From: an uncultured Akkermansia sp. | Lineage (GTDB): Bacteria > Verrucomicrobiota > Verrucomicrobiia > Verrucomicrobiales > Akkermansiaceae | Reading direction: 5' to 3' | NCBI GenBank assembly: GCA_904501975.1 | Contig: CAJGCZ010000003.1 | Span: forward strand, 47,559-111,558 | DNA length: 64,000 nt | Shown here: piece after piece, positions 32,572 to 41,669 of the stretch | Position numbering within the stretch: the stretch's first letter is position 1 | Layout of the letters: each line of letters starts with the position of its first letter | Made by a program: the position numbers and the translations under genes | Notes under the pieces: generated by a model | What the model saw: only the letters and a program-made list of their open reading frames with translations | Databases searched by the model: none | Told to the model about the DNA's origin: nothing

Positions 32572-33044
32572 ACGCTTTGTTAAAGTTTTTAGTTGATAGC
32601 CCCACTAATAGCAATTTGTGGGGCGCATTGATGTGAGCGTAGCGAACGGAATTCGTGAGCCCCGTCCAGGGGCGACATATGGTAGCCCGGTGGTGGAGCT
32701 GCGCAGCAGCGAAACCCCGGGAAAGATGAAAAATATATTGGAACCCCGTCAGGGGTGGCATAATGCGTGGATTCAATATATACACATGTTTTTCTTGCAA
32801 TACCTTTGATGATAAACGACTACAATATGATGCACCCCTTTATACCACCCCTTCGGGGTTCCAATTAATTGGCGTCTACCCCGGGGTTTCGCCGCTGACG
32901 CGGCTCCACCACCGGGCTATTTTGTGGCGCCCCTCCGGGGCTCAGAATTCGGCTCGCTGCGCTCGCGGTAAATTCGTCCTTCGGAATTCGTCCTTCGTAC
33001 TTCGACAAATTCCCATTTATCAACTAAAAAGTTTAACAGAGCGA
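32572..33044. repeat. Long imperfect inverted-repeat intergenic element
   Basis: About 470 bp without a credible gene. The ends are inverted copies of a ~26-nt sequence ending TTTTTAGTTGATA (left 32572-32598, right 33018-33044). Inside, two arms mirror each other: TAGCCCGGTGGTGGAGC (32683-32699) is perfectly complementary to 32903-32919, GAAACCCCGGG (32711-32721) to 32880-32890, and the GGAACCCC...AGGGGTGG stretch (32737-32758) to 32845-32865. Each arm also holds smaller GC-rich hairpins. The end sequence and interior wording recur at 63696-64000, so this is a genomic repeat family, REP/BIME-like or MITE-like. Frames crossing it are by-products of its composition. Confidence 0.8.
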
Positions 33045-33087
33045 AAGATTAATCAAACACTCCAACATACCATAGCGATTAAACGTA

Positions 33088-33117
33088 GCGCGCTGCCTCA
33101 TAACAGAGGCAGCGCGC
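33088..33117 (-). terminator. Hairpin downstream of the thioredoxin-like gene, probable terminator
   Basis: GCGCGCTGCCTC (33088-33099) with GAGGCAGCGCGC (33106-33117), 12 bp, 6-nt loop, 32 nt past the stop of the minus-strand gene. The following T-content is weak (TACGTTTAAT). Confidence 0.6.
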
Positions 33118-33149
33118 ATGTATTAACCGTTTATTCTAAGGCAAATGGC

Positions 33150-34376
33150 TTACTGCTTCTTCACAGTAATATTACCCCAAGAGCTACGATGATTCGCATC
33201 ATTACCATAGGTAATCTCCAAAGCAGCTTCCTTCAAGGGCTTCTTCACCGTAAAGGTATATGTCTGCTGGGTATTACCCCAAGAAACCTCGCGGGGCTGA
33301 GTATCAGCAGCTACGCAACGCTTGCCGTCCATGAGGCGCAATTGGTTGATTTTAATACCATCGCGACCCGTCACCAGATTAAATGTTACGGTATAGGTAC
33401 CGGGCTCCGTCATAGGTACATTGTGCATGGTAACAGGCACAACCTCAGCAGGCAACAAGCCATCGCTCCAGCCTTGCCCATACGAGTAGGTACGCACCCA
33501 GTCGCGCATAACCACCGGAGCAGATAAGCCTAACGGGGACTTGGGATCCAGCTTACGCATGGCGCGAGCATACTTCGTAATGAAGGGACCACCGGCAATC
33601 ATGCCGTAGGAACGGCGGATATGGCCGATAGCAACGGCGCAAGCTCGCTGCTTCTGGTGAGCAGAAAGGCGCTCGTTTTTAAGAACCTCATCCAAACGAG
33701 CAAGGAAGTCGTTCATGCTCTCTCCATTCTTAAGGCCAAAGCCAAAGTTCAACGCAGCCTGGTAGCCATGGGCATCCTGCGGGTCCGCCTGGCGCATAGC
33801 CTCCTGCAAACCGGCAGGCCAATCGATACCATCAACGCGAGAAGACTCTAAGAGAAGGCGAGATTTTTCACCTGCATTCTTAGCCTCACGAGAACGAGCC
33901 AACAGGGAATCCTGCTTCTTCTTAGCTTCCATACGCTGGCGCACCAAAGCAGCCACTTCCTTTTCCGAGGCCGTCATCAAAGCCTCGCCGTGCACCGTGG
34001 CATACATGCGCCCGCCCTTTTCATAGAAAAGAATGGCAGGATAAGAAATATCGCCCATATCATGCGGGTACCCAAGGGGGCCCATAATCTCACGAGCGCG
34101 AGCATTGTTGCTCTCGGTGCGATTCTGGTAAATAGGAGCCAAAATCAAGGCTGCGTTACCGGCAGCGGCGCGCACACCGCTATTGGCAATAAGCTTCTTG
34201 CAAAGCTTCTCGCCATAGCGATCCCACCCGGCAGGATGCACAAACAAGATATAGCCGTCATCCGTTACGTTGGCCTGGGCTTCCGCATGCGTTTTATATT
34301 GCGTTGCTGCTTCGGCAGGAGCCACGGCCAATACCGCGCAAGCCGTAGCCAGTGTCAGAAAAAGATTTTTCTTCAT
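33150..34376 (-). CDS. Exported thioredoxin-fold protein without CXXC (system copy 1)
   Basis: 408 residues. The signal peptide (1-23) ends AEA. A thioredoxin-like domain follows (about 30-155): GYILFVHPAGWDRYGEKL where a thioredoxin has its WCxxC, NAALILAPIY, then YPAILFYEKGGRMYATVHG at the cis-proline and last strands. The active-site cysteines are missing. A helical region (about 155-300) contains GLQEAMRQADPQDAHGYQAAL. A C-terminal beta domain (about 310-408) looks like a small carbohydrate- or protein-binding module. The 44413 protein is a clear paralogue across the first ~300 residues. It follows the transglutaminase-like gene by 35 nt. Function unknown. Confidence 0.7.
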   Translation of the reverse strand: MKKNLFLTLATACAVLAVAPAEAATQYKTHAEAQANVTDDGYILFVHPAGWDRYGEKLCKKLIANSGVRAAAGNAALILAPIYQNRTESNNARAREIMGPLGYPHDMGDISYPAILFYEKGGRMYATVHGEALMTASEKEVAALVRQRMEAKKKQDSLLARSREAKNAGEKSRLLLESSRVDGIDWPAGLQEAMRQADPQDAHGYQAALNFGFGLKNGESMNDFLARLDEVLKNERLSAHQKQRACAVAIGHIRRSYGMIAGGPFITKYARAMRKLDPKSPLGLSAPVVMRDWVRTYSYGQGWSDGLLPAEVVPVTMHNVPMTEPGTYTVTFNLVTGRDGIKINQLRLMDGKRCVAADTQPREVSWGNTQQTYTFTVKKPLKEAALEITYGNDANHRSSWGNITVKKQ

Positions 34377-34411
34377 ATTCTTATGGAATGAAAGGTTGTG
34401 TGCTTAATTGC

Positions 34412-36814
34412 TTATGCAGCCGGTTCACCGTAAACGTAAATACCATTAGCATGGAAGAACTCAGGACCACCGGAGCGCAGAACGCGCACGTACAGAGCCT
34501 TGGGGCGCTCCTTCTGCAAGTCGAATCGGTTGATGTAATTACCGGTGTTGGGAATTACCTCACCCACATCATGCCAATCATCATCACGACCGGTATCCGA
34601 CACCTGAACCTTCAGAGGACGGAAGCGGTGAATCAAATCCCAACTATCTGTACCGGCGAATACAACACCTGTGATATAGGCGTGCTTCGGCAGTTTCACA
34701 GCAATCCATGCATTGGTGTCTCTACCGGTATGGACACGGCCACCCTGCTGGGTCAGCAAGCCGGCGTGCGTGTGGGGGGCATCCCACTCACTGGTAGAGC
34801 TGGCAAACGGCATACCGCCTTCAGATACCAATTTACCCGGGAACGGCGTGGGAGAGGGAATGGCAGCAGAGCCATGCACCTCCTTAGGATCAATCATACG
34901 GCTAATGGCGTTGAAGGTGGTAGCGTCGCGAGCACGCTCGGCTGCCAGCATCAAACCACCCAAGAGCTTAGCACGCTGGGCGCTATCCAAATCCGTTCCG
35001 GAGGAGAGGGCAGCAATCATAGCCTCGGAGAGCTTGCGACGGCCATCCTCACTCAGACCTTCGGAAATACCGTTGCCCCAGGACATCATGGTGCCGGAGT
35101 AAGCATCGTGCGAAGCTGCTGCACTCAGCACCTTCACGAAGGTATCAATCGTCACCTGCTCGGAATTGCCACCAATGTTCTTGCAATGTTGCAGCTGGGT
35201 ATTGGCAAAGCTTTCAATATACCAGCGATCGGGGCCCATGATGGCGGCATGCTTCCAGAACAAAGCGCAGGCATCGGCCATATCGTTAGCGGAAATACCG
35301 GAAGCAGCCATGCGACCGAGTACAAACTGCTTCAGCAGCTCGGCAGCCTGCTCCGGATATACAGAAGCCACGCCCTCGCACAGGGTGCTGTTAAGCTTCT
35401 TCCATGCCTCCACATGATTCGGCATCTGCTCAGCCACAAAAGCGGCATACTCTCTCCACATGGGATAATTCATCGGGGCTGCCTCGGCAGAGGCCTGATA
35501 GCAGCGCAATGCCTTAGCGCTGGCACCATGATTTTGGTAGAGACGAGCCAGAATGTGATAGGCGTGGGAAAGACGCGTTTTCTCAACCTTAGCGGCATCA
35601 AAGAGAGAATCCGTGAGGTGCAAGGAAGAGTAGGTGTAGTTATTATCCCACGGCTGCCAATGCAAACCACGCTCCCAGGAGAGGGAGTAAGCAGGCGTCC
35701 ACTTACCATCAATCAAGACGATGTACGCACAGTGGCCGGGCTCGCCGGCGGTCAATGCAGCTACACCGTTAGCACAGGCAGAAGCCGCGCCAAAGTGGGA
35801 CAAACCACCGCAAACGCCACCTACATACTTGGTGAAAGCCATGTGGTTATCTGTATACACCCCCACAAACGGAGCTGCATACCACGGGCCTTGTACGCTA
35901 TCACCGTACACATTATCGGCAATGTAACCACAGCGCCAGCAACTTGCGGGGTACTGCCAATCCGGCAAGTGCACATTGTTCAACGCCCATTCAAATGCTT
36001 TTACCGTACCGGAATTATGCGTCGGCTTCCAACCGCAAGCCACACGGCGATGATGCATCGGAAGGGAATCAAATGATACGTTCAGGCGGCCTTGTCTCCA
36101 GTATTTAAGGAAATAACGGGCACGCTCCAAGGCATCCGTCATCTTTTGCCCATAGCGAGCATACTCCAGAGCCACGGCGGTTGTGGTGTCTCGCTCCACC
36201 CCTTTGTTCAGGGCCGCAGGGTCTTCTGCTGCAATCGTAGCAATGATTTGAACGACGCGGGTGAAATTGTGCATTTCACCGGAGAATGTAATCTGCTCCA
36301 GCCACTCTGCATCTGAGGTAATAGCTTTCAGCACCTTCTCACAGGATTTGCCTAAGCCGGCCGGATATTTGCTTTCCTGAACCAGCTTCGTCAAATCGGT
36401 CTTAGCGCAGCTCAAGCGATATTCAGCATTCTTTTTCTCGGCCCCCTGCTTGTTTTCCACCTCTTTCTCAAGGTTTTGAATCTCTTGGCGCTTTTGGTTC
36501 ACAGCGCGATTCAAGCCTTCATTGTAATGGGTATAACCTTCCTGAGAAGCGGCTTCGCGGGATGCTAAATAATACAAATAGAGCAAGCGTCTATTTTCAG
36601 CCTTGCTCACGAACTGCTTAACGCCATCATCGTTTAAGCTGGAAACGTGTTTGATAATCTCCGCTGCAAGGTATTCTTGGAGAGTCTGCGGAGAGCTCCA
36701 TGCCGCGGCCCCGTGTTTAGGAGCATCGCCTGCCGGCGTTTGCTGCGCCCCGACGAAAGGAGCACCGCCAAGCAGCATTGCGACAACTGCTAGTGATAAT
36801 AAGTGCATCTTCAT
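34412..36814 (-). CDS. Exported transglutaminase-like protein with discoidin-like C-terminus (system copy 1)
   Basis: 800 residues from the ATG at 36814 (36808 is equally possible). A signal peptide is followed by a helical region with a coiled coil (about 105-130, NQKRQEIQNLEKEVENK). The core reads VGGVCGGLSHFGAASAC then GEPGHCAYIVLIDGKW, like the Cys and His blocks of a transglutaminase/peptidase fold: Cys335 and His361. The third residue, Asn in copy 2, is Tyr in TPAYSL. TPR-like helices follow (about 410-620). A C-terminal beta-sandwich (about 655-798; WIAVKLPKHAYITGVVF...KVQVSDTG) resembles F5/8 type C domains. It heads a two-gene unit with the thioredoxin-like gene. Assignments are by pattern, not alignment. 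Confidence 0.65.
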   Translation of the reverse strand: MKMHLLSLAVVAMLLGGAPFVGAQQTPAGDAPKHGAAAWSSPQTLQEYLAAEIIKHVSSLNDDGVKQFVSKAENRRLLYLYYLASREAASQEGYTHYNEGLNRAVNQKRQEIQNLEKEVENKQGAEKKNAEYRLSCAKTDLTKLVQESKYPAGLGKSCEKVLKAITSDAEWLEQITFSGEMHNFTRVVQIIATIAAEDPAALNKGVERDTTTAVALEYARYGQKMTDALERARYFLKYWRQGRLNVSFDSLPMHHRRVACGWKPTHNSGTVKAFEWALNNVHLPDWQYPASCWRCGYIADNVYGDSVQGPWYAAPFVGVYTDNHMAFTKYVGGVCGGLSHFGAASACANGVAALTAGEPGHCAYIVLIDGKWTPAYSLSWERGLHWQPWDNNYTYSSLHLTDSLFDAAKVEKTRLSHAYHILARLYQNHGASAKALRCYQASAEAAPMNYPMWREYAAFVAEQMPNHVEAWKKLNSTLCEGVASVYPEQAAELLKQFVLGRMAASGISANDMADACALFWKHAAIMGPDRWYIESFANTQLQHCKNIGGNSEQVTIDTFVKVLSAAASHDAYSGTMMSWGNGISEGLSEDGRRKLSEAMIAALSSGTDLDSAQRAKLLGGLMLAAERARDATTFNAISRMIDPKEVHGSAAIPSPTPFPGKLVSEGGMPFASSTSEWDAPHTHAGLLTQQGGRVHTGRDTNAWIAVKLPKHAYITGVVFAGTDSWDLIHRFRPLKVQVSDTGRDDDWHDVGEVIPNTGNYINRFDLQKERPKALYVRVLRSGGPEFFHANGIYVYGEPAA

Positions 36815-36818
36815 ACAA

Positions 36819-36848
36819 TGTATACGTGCTACGCGCATACAGTAACAA
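36819..36848 (-). promoter_or_regulatory. Promoter of system copy 1
   Basis: On the minus strand: TTGTTA (36848-36843), an 18-nt spacer, and TATACA (36824-36819). It lies 4 nt before the ATG at 36814 and 10 nt before the ATG at 36808. The start at 36838 falls between the two boxes and is rejected. Confidence 0.55.
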
Positions 36849-36911
36849 ATTGTTATCTAATAATCAAGCAAAATCAACGATGAAGATGTACAATAAGTAT
36901 ACAAAACAGCA

Positions 36912-36942
36912 CCGCTCTTCGGGCCTGTAACCCGGAGAGCGG
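36912..36942 (-). terminator. Probable terminator of the Fe-S membrane protein operon
   Basis: A 12-bp stem with one G-T pair, CCGCTCTTCGGG (36912-36923) with CCCGGAGAGCGG (36931-36942). On the minus strand it is followed a few bases later by TTTTG. It lies 45 nt past the stop at 36988. Confidence 0.6.
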
Positions 36943-36987
36943 CGGAATCAAAGTAATGTAGCTGCTTAAAAATTCGGCAGGCTAGGC

Positions 36988-37680
36988 TCAACTTGCCTTC
37001 TTCCCCTGCTGTTTAGGGGCAGGCATATTGCGATAAGTTACACAGTCTTTGGGGCAAGCAGAAATACAGGAAAGACAGCCGATGCAGTTCGGATGGCGCA
37101 CAAACTCGGTGTTGGCCACGTCAATATTCATCGGGCAGGCTTTGGTGCAAAGGCCACAGTTGCCGCAGCGGCTCGTGTCGCGGCGAATACCGAACACACG
37201 CATCACGCTCAGCATACCGCGCTTGGCACCACCTACACAGAAATAATTGCAGAACGGACGATTGAAGAAGAGGCTTGCAACAAAGAACAGAATCAGCACC
37301 ACCAAGAATGCCGTAGCCAGCTCCTTTCCCTTCAACAGGGTGCCCAAGCTGCGCGTACCATGAAGCACTGCGAAAGAAATACCGAGCATGGACAAGAAAT
37401 AAAAGATATAGCGAGTCAACTGTAAATACTGTTGCACTTTCTGCGGCACTCGAATGACCGGCAAATGCAGCAATCGTCCCAGCTTGTATGCCCACTCTTG
37501 CAGTGTACCGAACAAGCACACCCAACCACAGAAGAACACACCGAACAACAGAATGGTGGGCAAAAGCCACTCCGATACCTGTTTACTGGAAATCACACCA
37601 ACGATACAGAGCGCCAGAAAGAGCGCTTGCACCAAGAAACGGAGGACTTGTAACCACTTGATTTTGCGGAACTTTTTCAT
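36988..37680 (-). CDS. Membrane-bound 4Fe-4S protein, NapH/CcoG-like
   Basis: 230 residues. Four or five membrane helices include a FCGW-type turn, then NRPFCNYFCVGGAKRG (the RxFCxxxC signature of NapH, NosR and CcoG proteins). Two classic [4Fe-4S] motifs sit at the C-terminus, CGNCGLCTKACP (about 178-189) and CIGCLSCISACP (about 205-216). Such proteins pass electrons from the quinone pool or across the membrane. No nap, nos, cco or rnf partner is present, so the acceptor is unknown. It is last of three minus-strand genes (39084 to 36988). Confidence 0.85.
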   Translation of the reverse strand: MKKFRKIKWLQVLRFLVQALFLALCIVGVISSKQVSEWLLPTILLFGVFFCGWVCLFGTLQEWAYKLGRLLHLPVIRVPQKVQQYLQLTRYIFYFLSMLGISFAVLHGTRSLGTLLKGKELATAFLVVLILFFVASLFFNRPFCNYFCVGGAKRGMLSVMRVFGIRRDTSRCGNCGLCTKACPMNIDVANTEFVRHPNCIGCLSCISACPKDCVTYRNMPAPKQQGKKAS

Positions 37681-37705
37681 ATCAAGAAAGAGCGGTTTGT
37701 CATGT

Positions 37706-38428
37706 TTATTTTATTTCTTTTAATTGAGAAAGAACACGAATAACCTGAGGCAACTGACGAGCCGGATACACGCGAAGCGTCACACCATCGGAAAAGAAAA
37801 CAGCGTTCGCTTTCACATCACGAAGCCTCGAGTGCGGAGCAGAGGCGCCCAAAGAACGCCAGATATAGATAAGCGTTGTATCCTGAAGCGGCAACCAACC
37901 ATTCCCCTGCAATACTCCATACCATTGCCACTCAGGAGCCGCGGGCTGCTCGTGATACACCACCTGAGCCGCCCCTTCCTCCTCGAGCACCTCCACATGC
38001 GCCGCTGCCTTCTTTTTACTTTTCTTTGTTTGCAATAAACGAACGCAGGCTTTAGAGTCGGGTACGGGCAGCAACAGGGAAGCTCCTTCAAGCTTCTGTA
38101 CTAACGGGTGTTTTTTCCATTGATTAAAGGAACACTCCATGGGTGCTTCTGCATAAGGAATAGCCGTGCCCTCATCGTAATCGTCTCGGGTTAATCGCTT
38201 ACCAAACAAATTCTGGGCATCCCATGCTGCGCGCCACTCCAACCAAGCGGCGAACCCCAAAAGCGGGCCGGCAAACACAAAAAAGACGCCGAAGAGGCAA
38301 TTACGAACGATGTGCATGAACTCCCACTCTGCTGTATCCACCCACGGATACGCCACCATGCACACACCACCGGCCAACACCAGCAGGCCCACAAACAACA
38401 GGAGCAAACCTATGGTAAAACGATTCAT
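37706..38428 (-). CDS. Unknown membrane protein
   Basis: 240 residues. Two membrane helices near the N-terminus (about 5-30 and 40-65) are followed by a ~170-residue presumably cytoplasmic domain with a basic segment (KKSKKKAAAH) and beta strands at the end. The topology resembles membrane proteins that sense or regulate a partner, but no motif is visible. It lies between a putative exported protein and the Fe-S membrane protein, with gaps of 11 and 25 nt, so they form one operon. Confidence 0.6.
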   Translation of the reverse strand: MNRFTIGLLLLFVGLLVLAGGVCMVAYPWVDTAEWEFMHIVRNCLFGVFFVFAGPLLGFAAWLEWRAAWDAQNLFGKRLTRDDYDEGTAIPYAEAPMECSFNQWKKHPLVQKLEGASLLLPVPDSKACVRLLQTKKSKKKAAAHVEVLEEEGAAQVVYHEQPAAPEWQWYGVLQGNGWLPLQDTTLIYIWRSLGASAPHSRLRDVKANAVFFSDGVTLRVYPARQLPQVIRVLSQLKEIK

Positions 38429-38439
38429 ACGAAGAGCAC

Positions 38440-39084
38440 TTAATCTTTCTCGTCAAACTCAGCATTCTGCTCTTTCAGAATACGCTGAGCCTCGGCTTCG
38501 CGAGCTTCGTAAATGCGGAAGGAATCCAACGCTTTAAGTCGTTCTACAACCTCCGGCGTTAAATACACGGCTACCGTTGTGACACTACGGAGGGAGATAA
38601 AATTCCCCACAAACACCTGTTCGCCCACATTGTAAGGAGAGGGTCCATGTTTGAGGGGATAAAGCGTCACCACTATTTCCGTATTCCCCTGCTCATTTTT
38701 GCCGTACAAATACCAATAGAAACAAGGTTGAGAGACAGAAGCGGAAGCAGGCGAGGCTACAGGCAAGGTATCAAGCGGCACAATGCGAGCCTCTTTCAGA
38801 CACTCCACAACCGTTTGAAACTCTTCCTTACTCAGGGCGATATCATACTGCTTTTCCAAACGCTCGTATTCACCCTCGCCAAAATCACAACCGCTCAACA
38901 TATCAGAATAACGGAAGGCAGAGGAATCGACACGCTCCATCAGTTGCAACCATTGACTCTTTTGCGGTTGCAACTCTACAGTGAGAGCAGGATGATGTTC
39001 ATCCACCCCTAAACGGTGCCACTGCTGGCAGTGCGCCAGGGTCAAACACAACGCAAGGCTAATAACGGAAAAATTATTCATCAT
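38440..39084 (-). CDS. Unknown exported protein, possible lipoprotein
   Basis: 214 residues from the ATG at 39084 (or 39081). A short signal peptide ends LTLAHC, and its Cys could carry lipid. The mature part is charged, with DVEHHP-like and Gln-rich stretches, a beta-rich middle (FYWYLYGKNEQGNTEIVVTLYP) and a C-terminal helix full of Glu/Arg. Function unknown. First gene of the three-gene unit ending with the Fe-S membrane protein. Confidence 0.55.
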   Translation of the reverse strand: MMNNFSVISLALCLTLAHCQQWHRLGVDEHHPALTVELQPQKSQWLQLMERVDSSAFRYSDMLSGCDFGEGEYERLEKQYDIALSKEEFQTVVECLKEARIVPLDTLPVASPASASVSQPCFYWYLYGKNEQGNTEIVVTLYPLKHGPSPYNVGEQVFVGNFISLRSVTTVAVYLTPEVVERLKALDSFRIYEAREAEAQRILKEQNAEFDEKD

Positions 39085-39174
39085 CAAATAAGAACATACT
39101 CATGTTAACAAACGCGCCACAAAAAAGCAACCTCTATTTGGCTATATGGCCGAATTTGCAAGCCGAAGGTACCG

Positions 39175-39210
39175 AAAAACGGGAGTCTGCAAAAATACAG
39201 ACTCCCGTTT
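39175..39210 (-). terminator. Terminator of proS
   Basis: Perfect 13-bp stem, AAACGGGAGTCTG (39177-39189) with CAGACTCCCGTTT (39198-39210), 8-nt loop, ending in a five-T run on the minus strand. It lies 26 nt after the proS stop. Confidence 0.85.
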
Positions 39211-39235
39211 GATAGAAAGTAAAGCCGGTAGCTTA

Positions 39236-40756
39236 TTAATAGCTGCGTGCCCACAGCACACGGCGGGTAGTGGGACGCCCCGTAAGAATACAGGGAGCCT
39301 CAGGGCCTACACCCATATCACCGTGCGGGATGCAGCGAATGGAGATACGAAGGCTCTTACCGAGCTCTTCCTCCTCCTCAGGAGAACCATCCCAGGGGCA
39401 AAGCAGCCAATCAGCATCCGTGCCGCCTGCAAAGTTAGCCTTAAGCTCTTCCAAGTTATCGCAGGGGCGAATATGGCTATCGCGGAAGCTGAGCTGGCGC
39501 TGCAAGAGGCTGTTCTGCACATCCTCCAAGAGTTGAACGGCATTAGCCACAAACTCTTCTTCGGAGATAAAGCTCTTCTCGTTGGTGGCTTGGTCGCGGC
39601 GGGCAAGGCAGATGGAGCCCTTCTCCAAATCACGCGGACCAATCTCTACACGCAGAGGCACGCCCTTCTTAATCCAGTCCCACTTCTTGGTACCACCGTT
39701 GATGTCGCGGGTATCCACCTGCACACGCACCGGCAAACCATGGAAGCTCATGGCACTGAGCTTATCTGCCAAAGCCTGGCAGTGGTCGAGAATAGCCTGC
39801 TTCGTATCAGCCTTGGGCGTTACGGGAATAATAACAATCTGCTTAGGAGCCACGCGGGGCGGGCATACAAGGCCATCATCATCAGAGTGAGCCATGATAA
39901 GCGTACCAATCATGCGGGTAGATACACCCCATGAGGTCGTCCATGCAAACTGGCGCTCGTTGTTACGACCGGCGAAGGAGATGTTCTGAGCCTTAGCGAA
40001 ATTCTGACCAAGGAAGTGAGAGGTACCGGCCTGAATAGCCTTGCGGTCCTGCACCATTGCTTCTACCGTAAAGGTACGCACGGCACCGGGGAAGCGCTCG
40101 TGGGCAGTCTTTTCACCGGGAATGGAGGGCACGGCAAGCACATCGCGCTGGAAGTCCTCGTACACCTTGTGCATCACAGCTGTTTCTTCCTCAGCCTCCT
40201 CACGGGTTTCGTGAGCCGTGTGGCCTTCCTGCCACAAGAACTCGGCTGTGCGCAGGAAGATACGGGGGCGCATTTCCCAGCGCATCACATTGCACCACTG
40301 ATTCACCTTGAAGGGCAAATCGCGGTAGCTCTCTAACCAACGGGAGAAAGCAGCACCAATCACCGTTTCAGAGGTGGGGCGAATCACGTACTTGTCCGTC
40401 AACTCACCGGAGGGAATCATCTTGGTCTTGCCGGTTTCCGGGTCCTTAACGGCCTCCAAGCGGTGATGAGTCACCACAGCGCATTCGGTAGCAAAGCCTT
40501 CTGCGTGCTCAGCTTCCTTTTCCAGATAAGAAACCGGGATGAGCATGGGGAAGTAAGCGTTGGTGTGCCCGGTACGCTTGAACTCGGAATCCATCTGCTG
40601 CTGAATGAGCTCCCAAATAGCGTACCCCCAGGGTTTGATAACCATACAACCGCGCACCTCGGAATTTTCGGCGAGGTCGGCGGCCTTAATGACTTGCTGA
40701 TACCACTCGGGGAAATCCTCTGCACGAGTGGGTGAAATTGCGTTCTGTTGTGCCAT
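39236..40756 (-). CDS. proS: Prolyl-tRNA synthetase, eukaryotic/archaeal-like type
   Basis: 506 residues from the ATG at 40756, two codons inside the longest frame and placed by the promoter. Class II motif 2 reads NQWCNVMRWEMRPRIFLRTAEFLWQEGHTAHET, followed by the anticodon-binding domain and the C-terminal zinc-binding-like domain ending in Tyr (ARSY). There is no ~180-residue editing insertion, so this is the short archaeal/eukaryotic-type ProRS found in some bacteria. It charges tRNA-Pro. Single-gene unit with a strong near-leaderless promoter and terminator. Confidence 0.95.
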   Translation of the reverse strand: MAQQNAISPTRAEDFPEWYQQVIKAADLAENSEVRGCMVIKPWGYAIWELIQQQMDSEFKRTGHTNAYFPMLIPVSYLEKEAEHAEGFATECAVVTHHRLEAVKDPETGKTKMIPSGELTDKYVIRPTSETVIGAAFSRWLESYRDLPFKVNQWCNVMRWEMRPRIFLRTAEFLWQEGHTAHETREEAEEETAVMHKVYEDFQRDVLAVPSIPGEKTAHERFPGAVRTFTVEAMVQDRKAIQAGTSHFLGQNFAKAQNISFAGRNNERQFAWTTSWGVSTRMIGTLIMAHSDDDGLVCPPRVAPKQIVIIPVTPKADTKQAILDHCQALADKLSAMSFHGLPVRVQVDTRDINGGTKKWDWIKKGVPLRVEIGPRDLEKGSICLARRDQATNEKSFISEEEFVANAVQLLEDVQNSLLQRQLSFRDSHIRPCDNLEELKANFAGGTDADWLLCPWDGSPEEEEELGKSLRISIRCIPHGDMGVGPEAPCILTGRPTTRRVLWARSY

Positions 40757-40764
40757 AAGCAATG

Positions 40765-40792
40765 ATTCTAATGATTAGTAAAAAAAAGTCAA
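40765..40792 (-). promoter_or_regulatory. Sigma-70 promoter of proS
   Basis: On the minus strand: TTGACT (40792-40787), a 16-nt spacer rich in T, and TAGAAT (40770-40765). 8 nt separate it from the ATG at 40756. Confidence 0.7.
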
Positions 40793-40799
40793 TCCCTTT

Positions 40800-41495
40800 T
40801 CAGTACGGAGCATTCTTCATGCCATGATAATTTAACAAAATAAGGATAACGAGAATGCACAACATAGCATGATACCCCATACAAAGGCACCCTGCAATCA
40901 GCAGAACAGCTACTGCCATGCTCACAATGTGCATCACCCTGGGGCTATGAATAAGGTTATGCATAATCATTCCCCCATCCAAGGGATAGATCGGTAAAAG
41001 ATTGAGCAGCGACCACCAAAGGCTCACCTGCACCACGTATGTTACAAACAAAACAATCATGGGCGGATACGCCTCTACCAAGTGCGCAGGCATAATGCCG
41101 TACAACATGGCCAACATGCGCAGCATGGCTCTGTAGGCAGAACAATCAATGCTATACAACCAAGCAAACGCCGGCAAGGTTAACGCCAATGAGGTGAGTG
41201 GGCCTGCGGCAATCATGATAATAGTACCGCCACGCGACAACTGCGACACGTTATTAGTGCACACACCGCCAACATAGGCCAATTCTACCAAAGGGCGCCC
41301 GCCGCCTAACCAACGACCGGAAAGCGCATGCCCCATCTCGTGAGCAAAAATACAAATGAACCCCGCGACCACGAAAAGTGCACCCCCAAGCCAGCCGTGC
41401 TCTCCCCTGCCCAACATATAGGCCATCAGCGCAAGAGTCACCCAAATGGACGGATGAATCTTCACGTGCACACCAAAGAGAGAGAAACTTATCAC
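40800..41495 (-). CDS. M50 family intramembrane (site-2) metalloprotease
   Basis: 231 residues, starting with GTG at 41495, which the promoter places 9 nt after the -10. About six membrane helices. The zinc-binding AHEMGH is at 51-56 (His52, Glu53, His56), and the second metal ligand lies in LLPIYPLDGG (Asp173). There is no PDZ domain, so this is the compact SpoIVFB/Rv-like group rather than RseP. Family members cut transmembrane substrates such as anti-sigma factors; none is adjacent. Confidence 0.92.
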   Translation of the reverse strand: MISFSLFGVHVKIHPSIWVTLALMAYMLGRGEHGWLGGALFVVAGFICIFAHEMGHALSGRWLGGGRPLVELAYVGGVCTNNVSQLSRGGTIIMIAAGPLTSLALTLPAFAWLYSIDCSAYRAMLRMLAMLYGIMPAHLVEAYPPMIVLFVTYVVQVSLWWSLLNLLPIYPLDGGMIMHNLIHSPRVMHIVSMAVAVLLIAGCLCMGYHAMLCILVILILLNYHGMKNAPY

Positions 41496-41504
41496 AGCGC
41501 GGAG

Positions 41505-41533
41505 ATTCTACTACACATACATAGAGTGTACAA
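41505..41533 (-). promoter_or_regulatory. Sigma-70 promoter of the M50 protease
   Basis: On the minus strand: TTGTAC (41533-41528), a 17-nt spacer, and TAGAAT (41510-41505). 9 nt separate it from the GTG start. Confidence 0.65.
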
Positions 41534-41631
41534 GACATTTCGCTGCTGAAATGCAGAGAAAGCAGATATTTTTTCGCAAGCTAAGGGGCTAAAATTCTGT
41601 TATTCTTTTTCAATCAGAGAGGATTTTTCAC

Positions 41632-41659
41632 TTGAAGAGTTGTGCATTTATGGTAAACT
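41632..41659 (+). promoter_or_regulatory. Promoter of system copy 2
   Basis: TTGAAG (41632-41637), a 16-nt spacer ending TATGG, and TAAACT (41654-41659). 10 nt separate it from the ATG at 41670. Confidence 0.6.
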
Positions 41660-41669
41660 GATAGCGGTT

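Noticed and set aside
32572..33044. CRISPR array
   Set aside because: Repeated words are inverted and irregularly spaced, with no direct repeat-spacer periodicity and no cas genes.
32618..33527. Frames crossing the intergenic repeat (63 and 254 residues)
   Set aside because: They run through a palindromic element and into the antisense of the thioredoxin-like gene; no family or signal.
34352..36076. A 574-residue plus-strand frame opposite the transglutaminase-like gene
   Set aside because: Frame created by codon bias of the minus-strand gene; no start context, signal peptide or motif.
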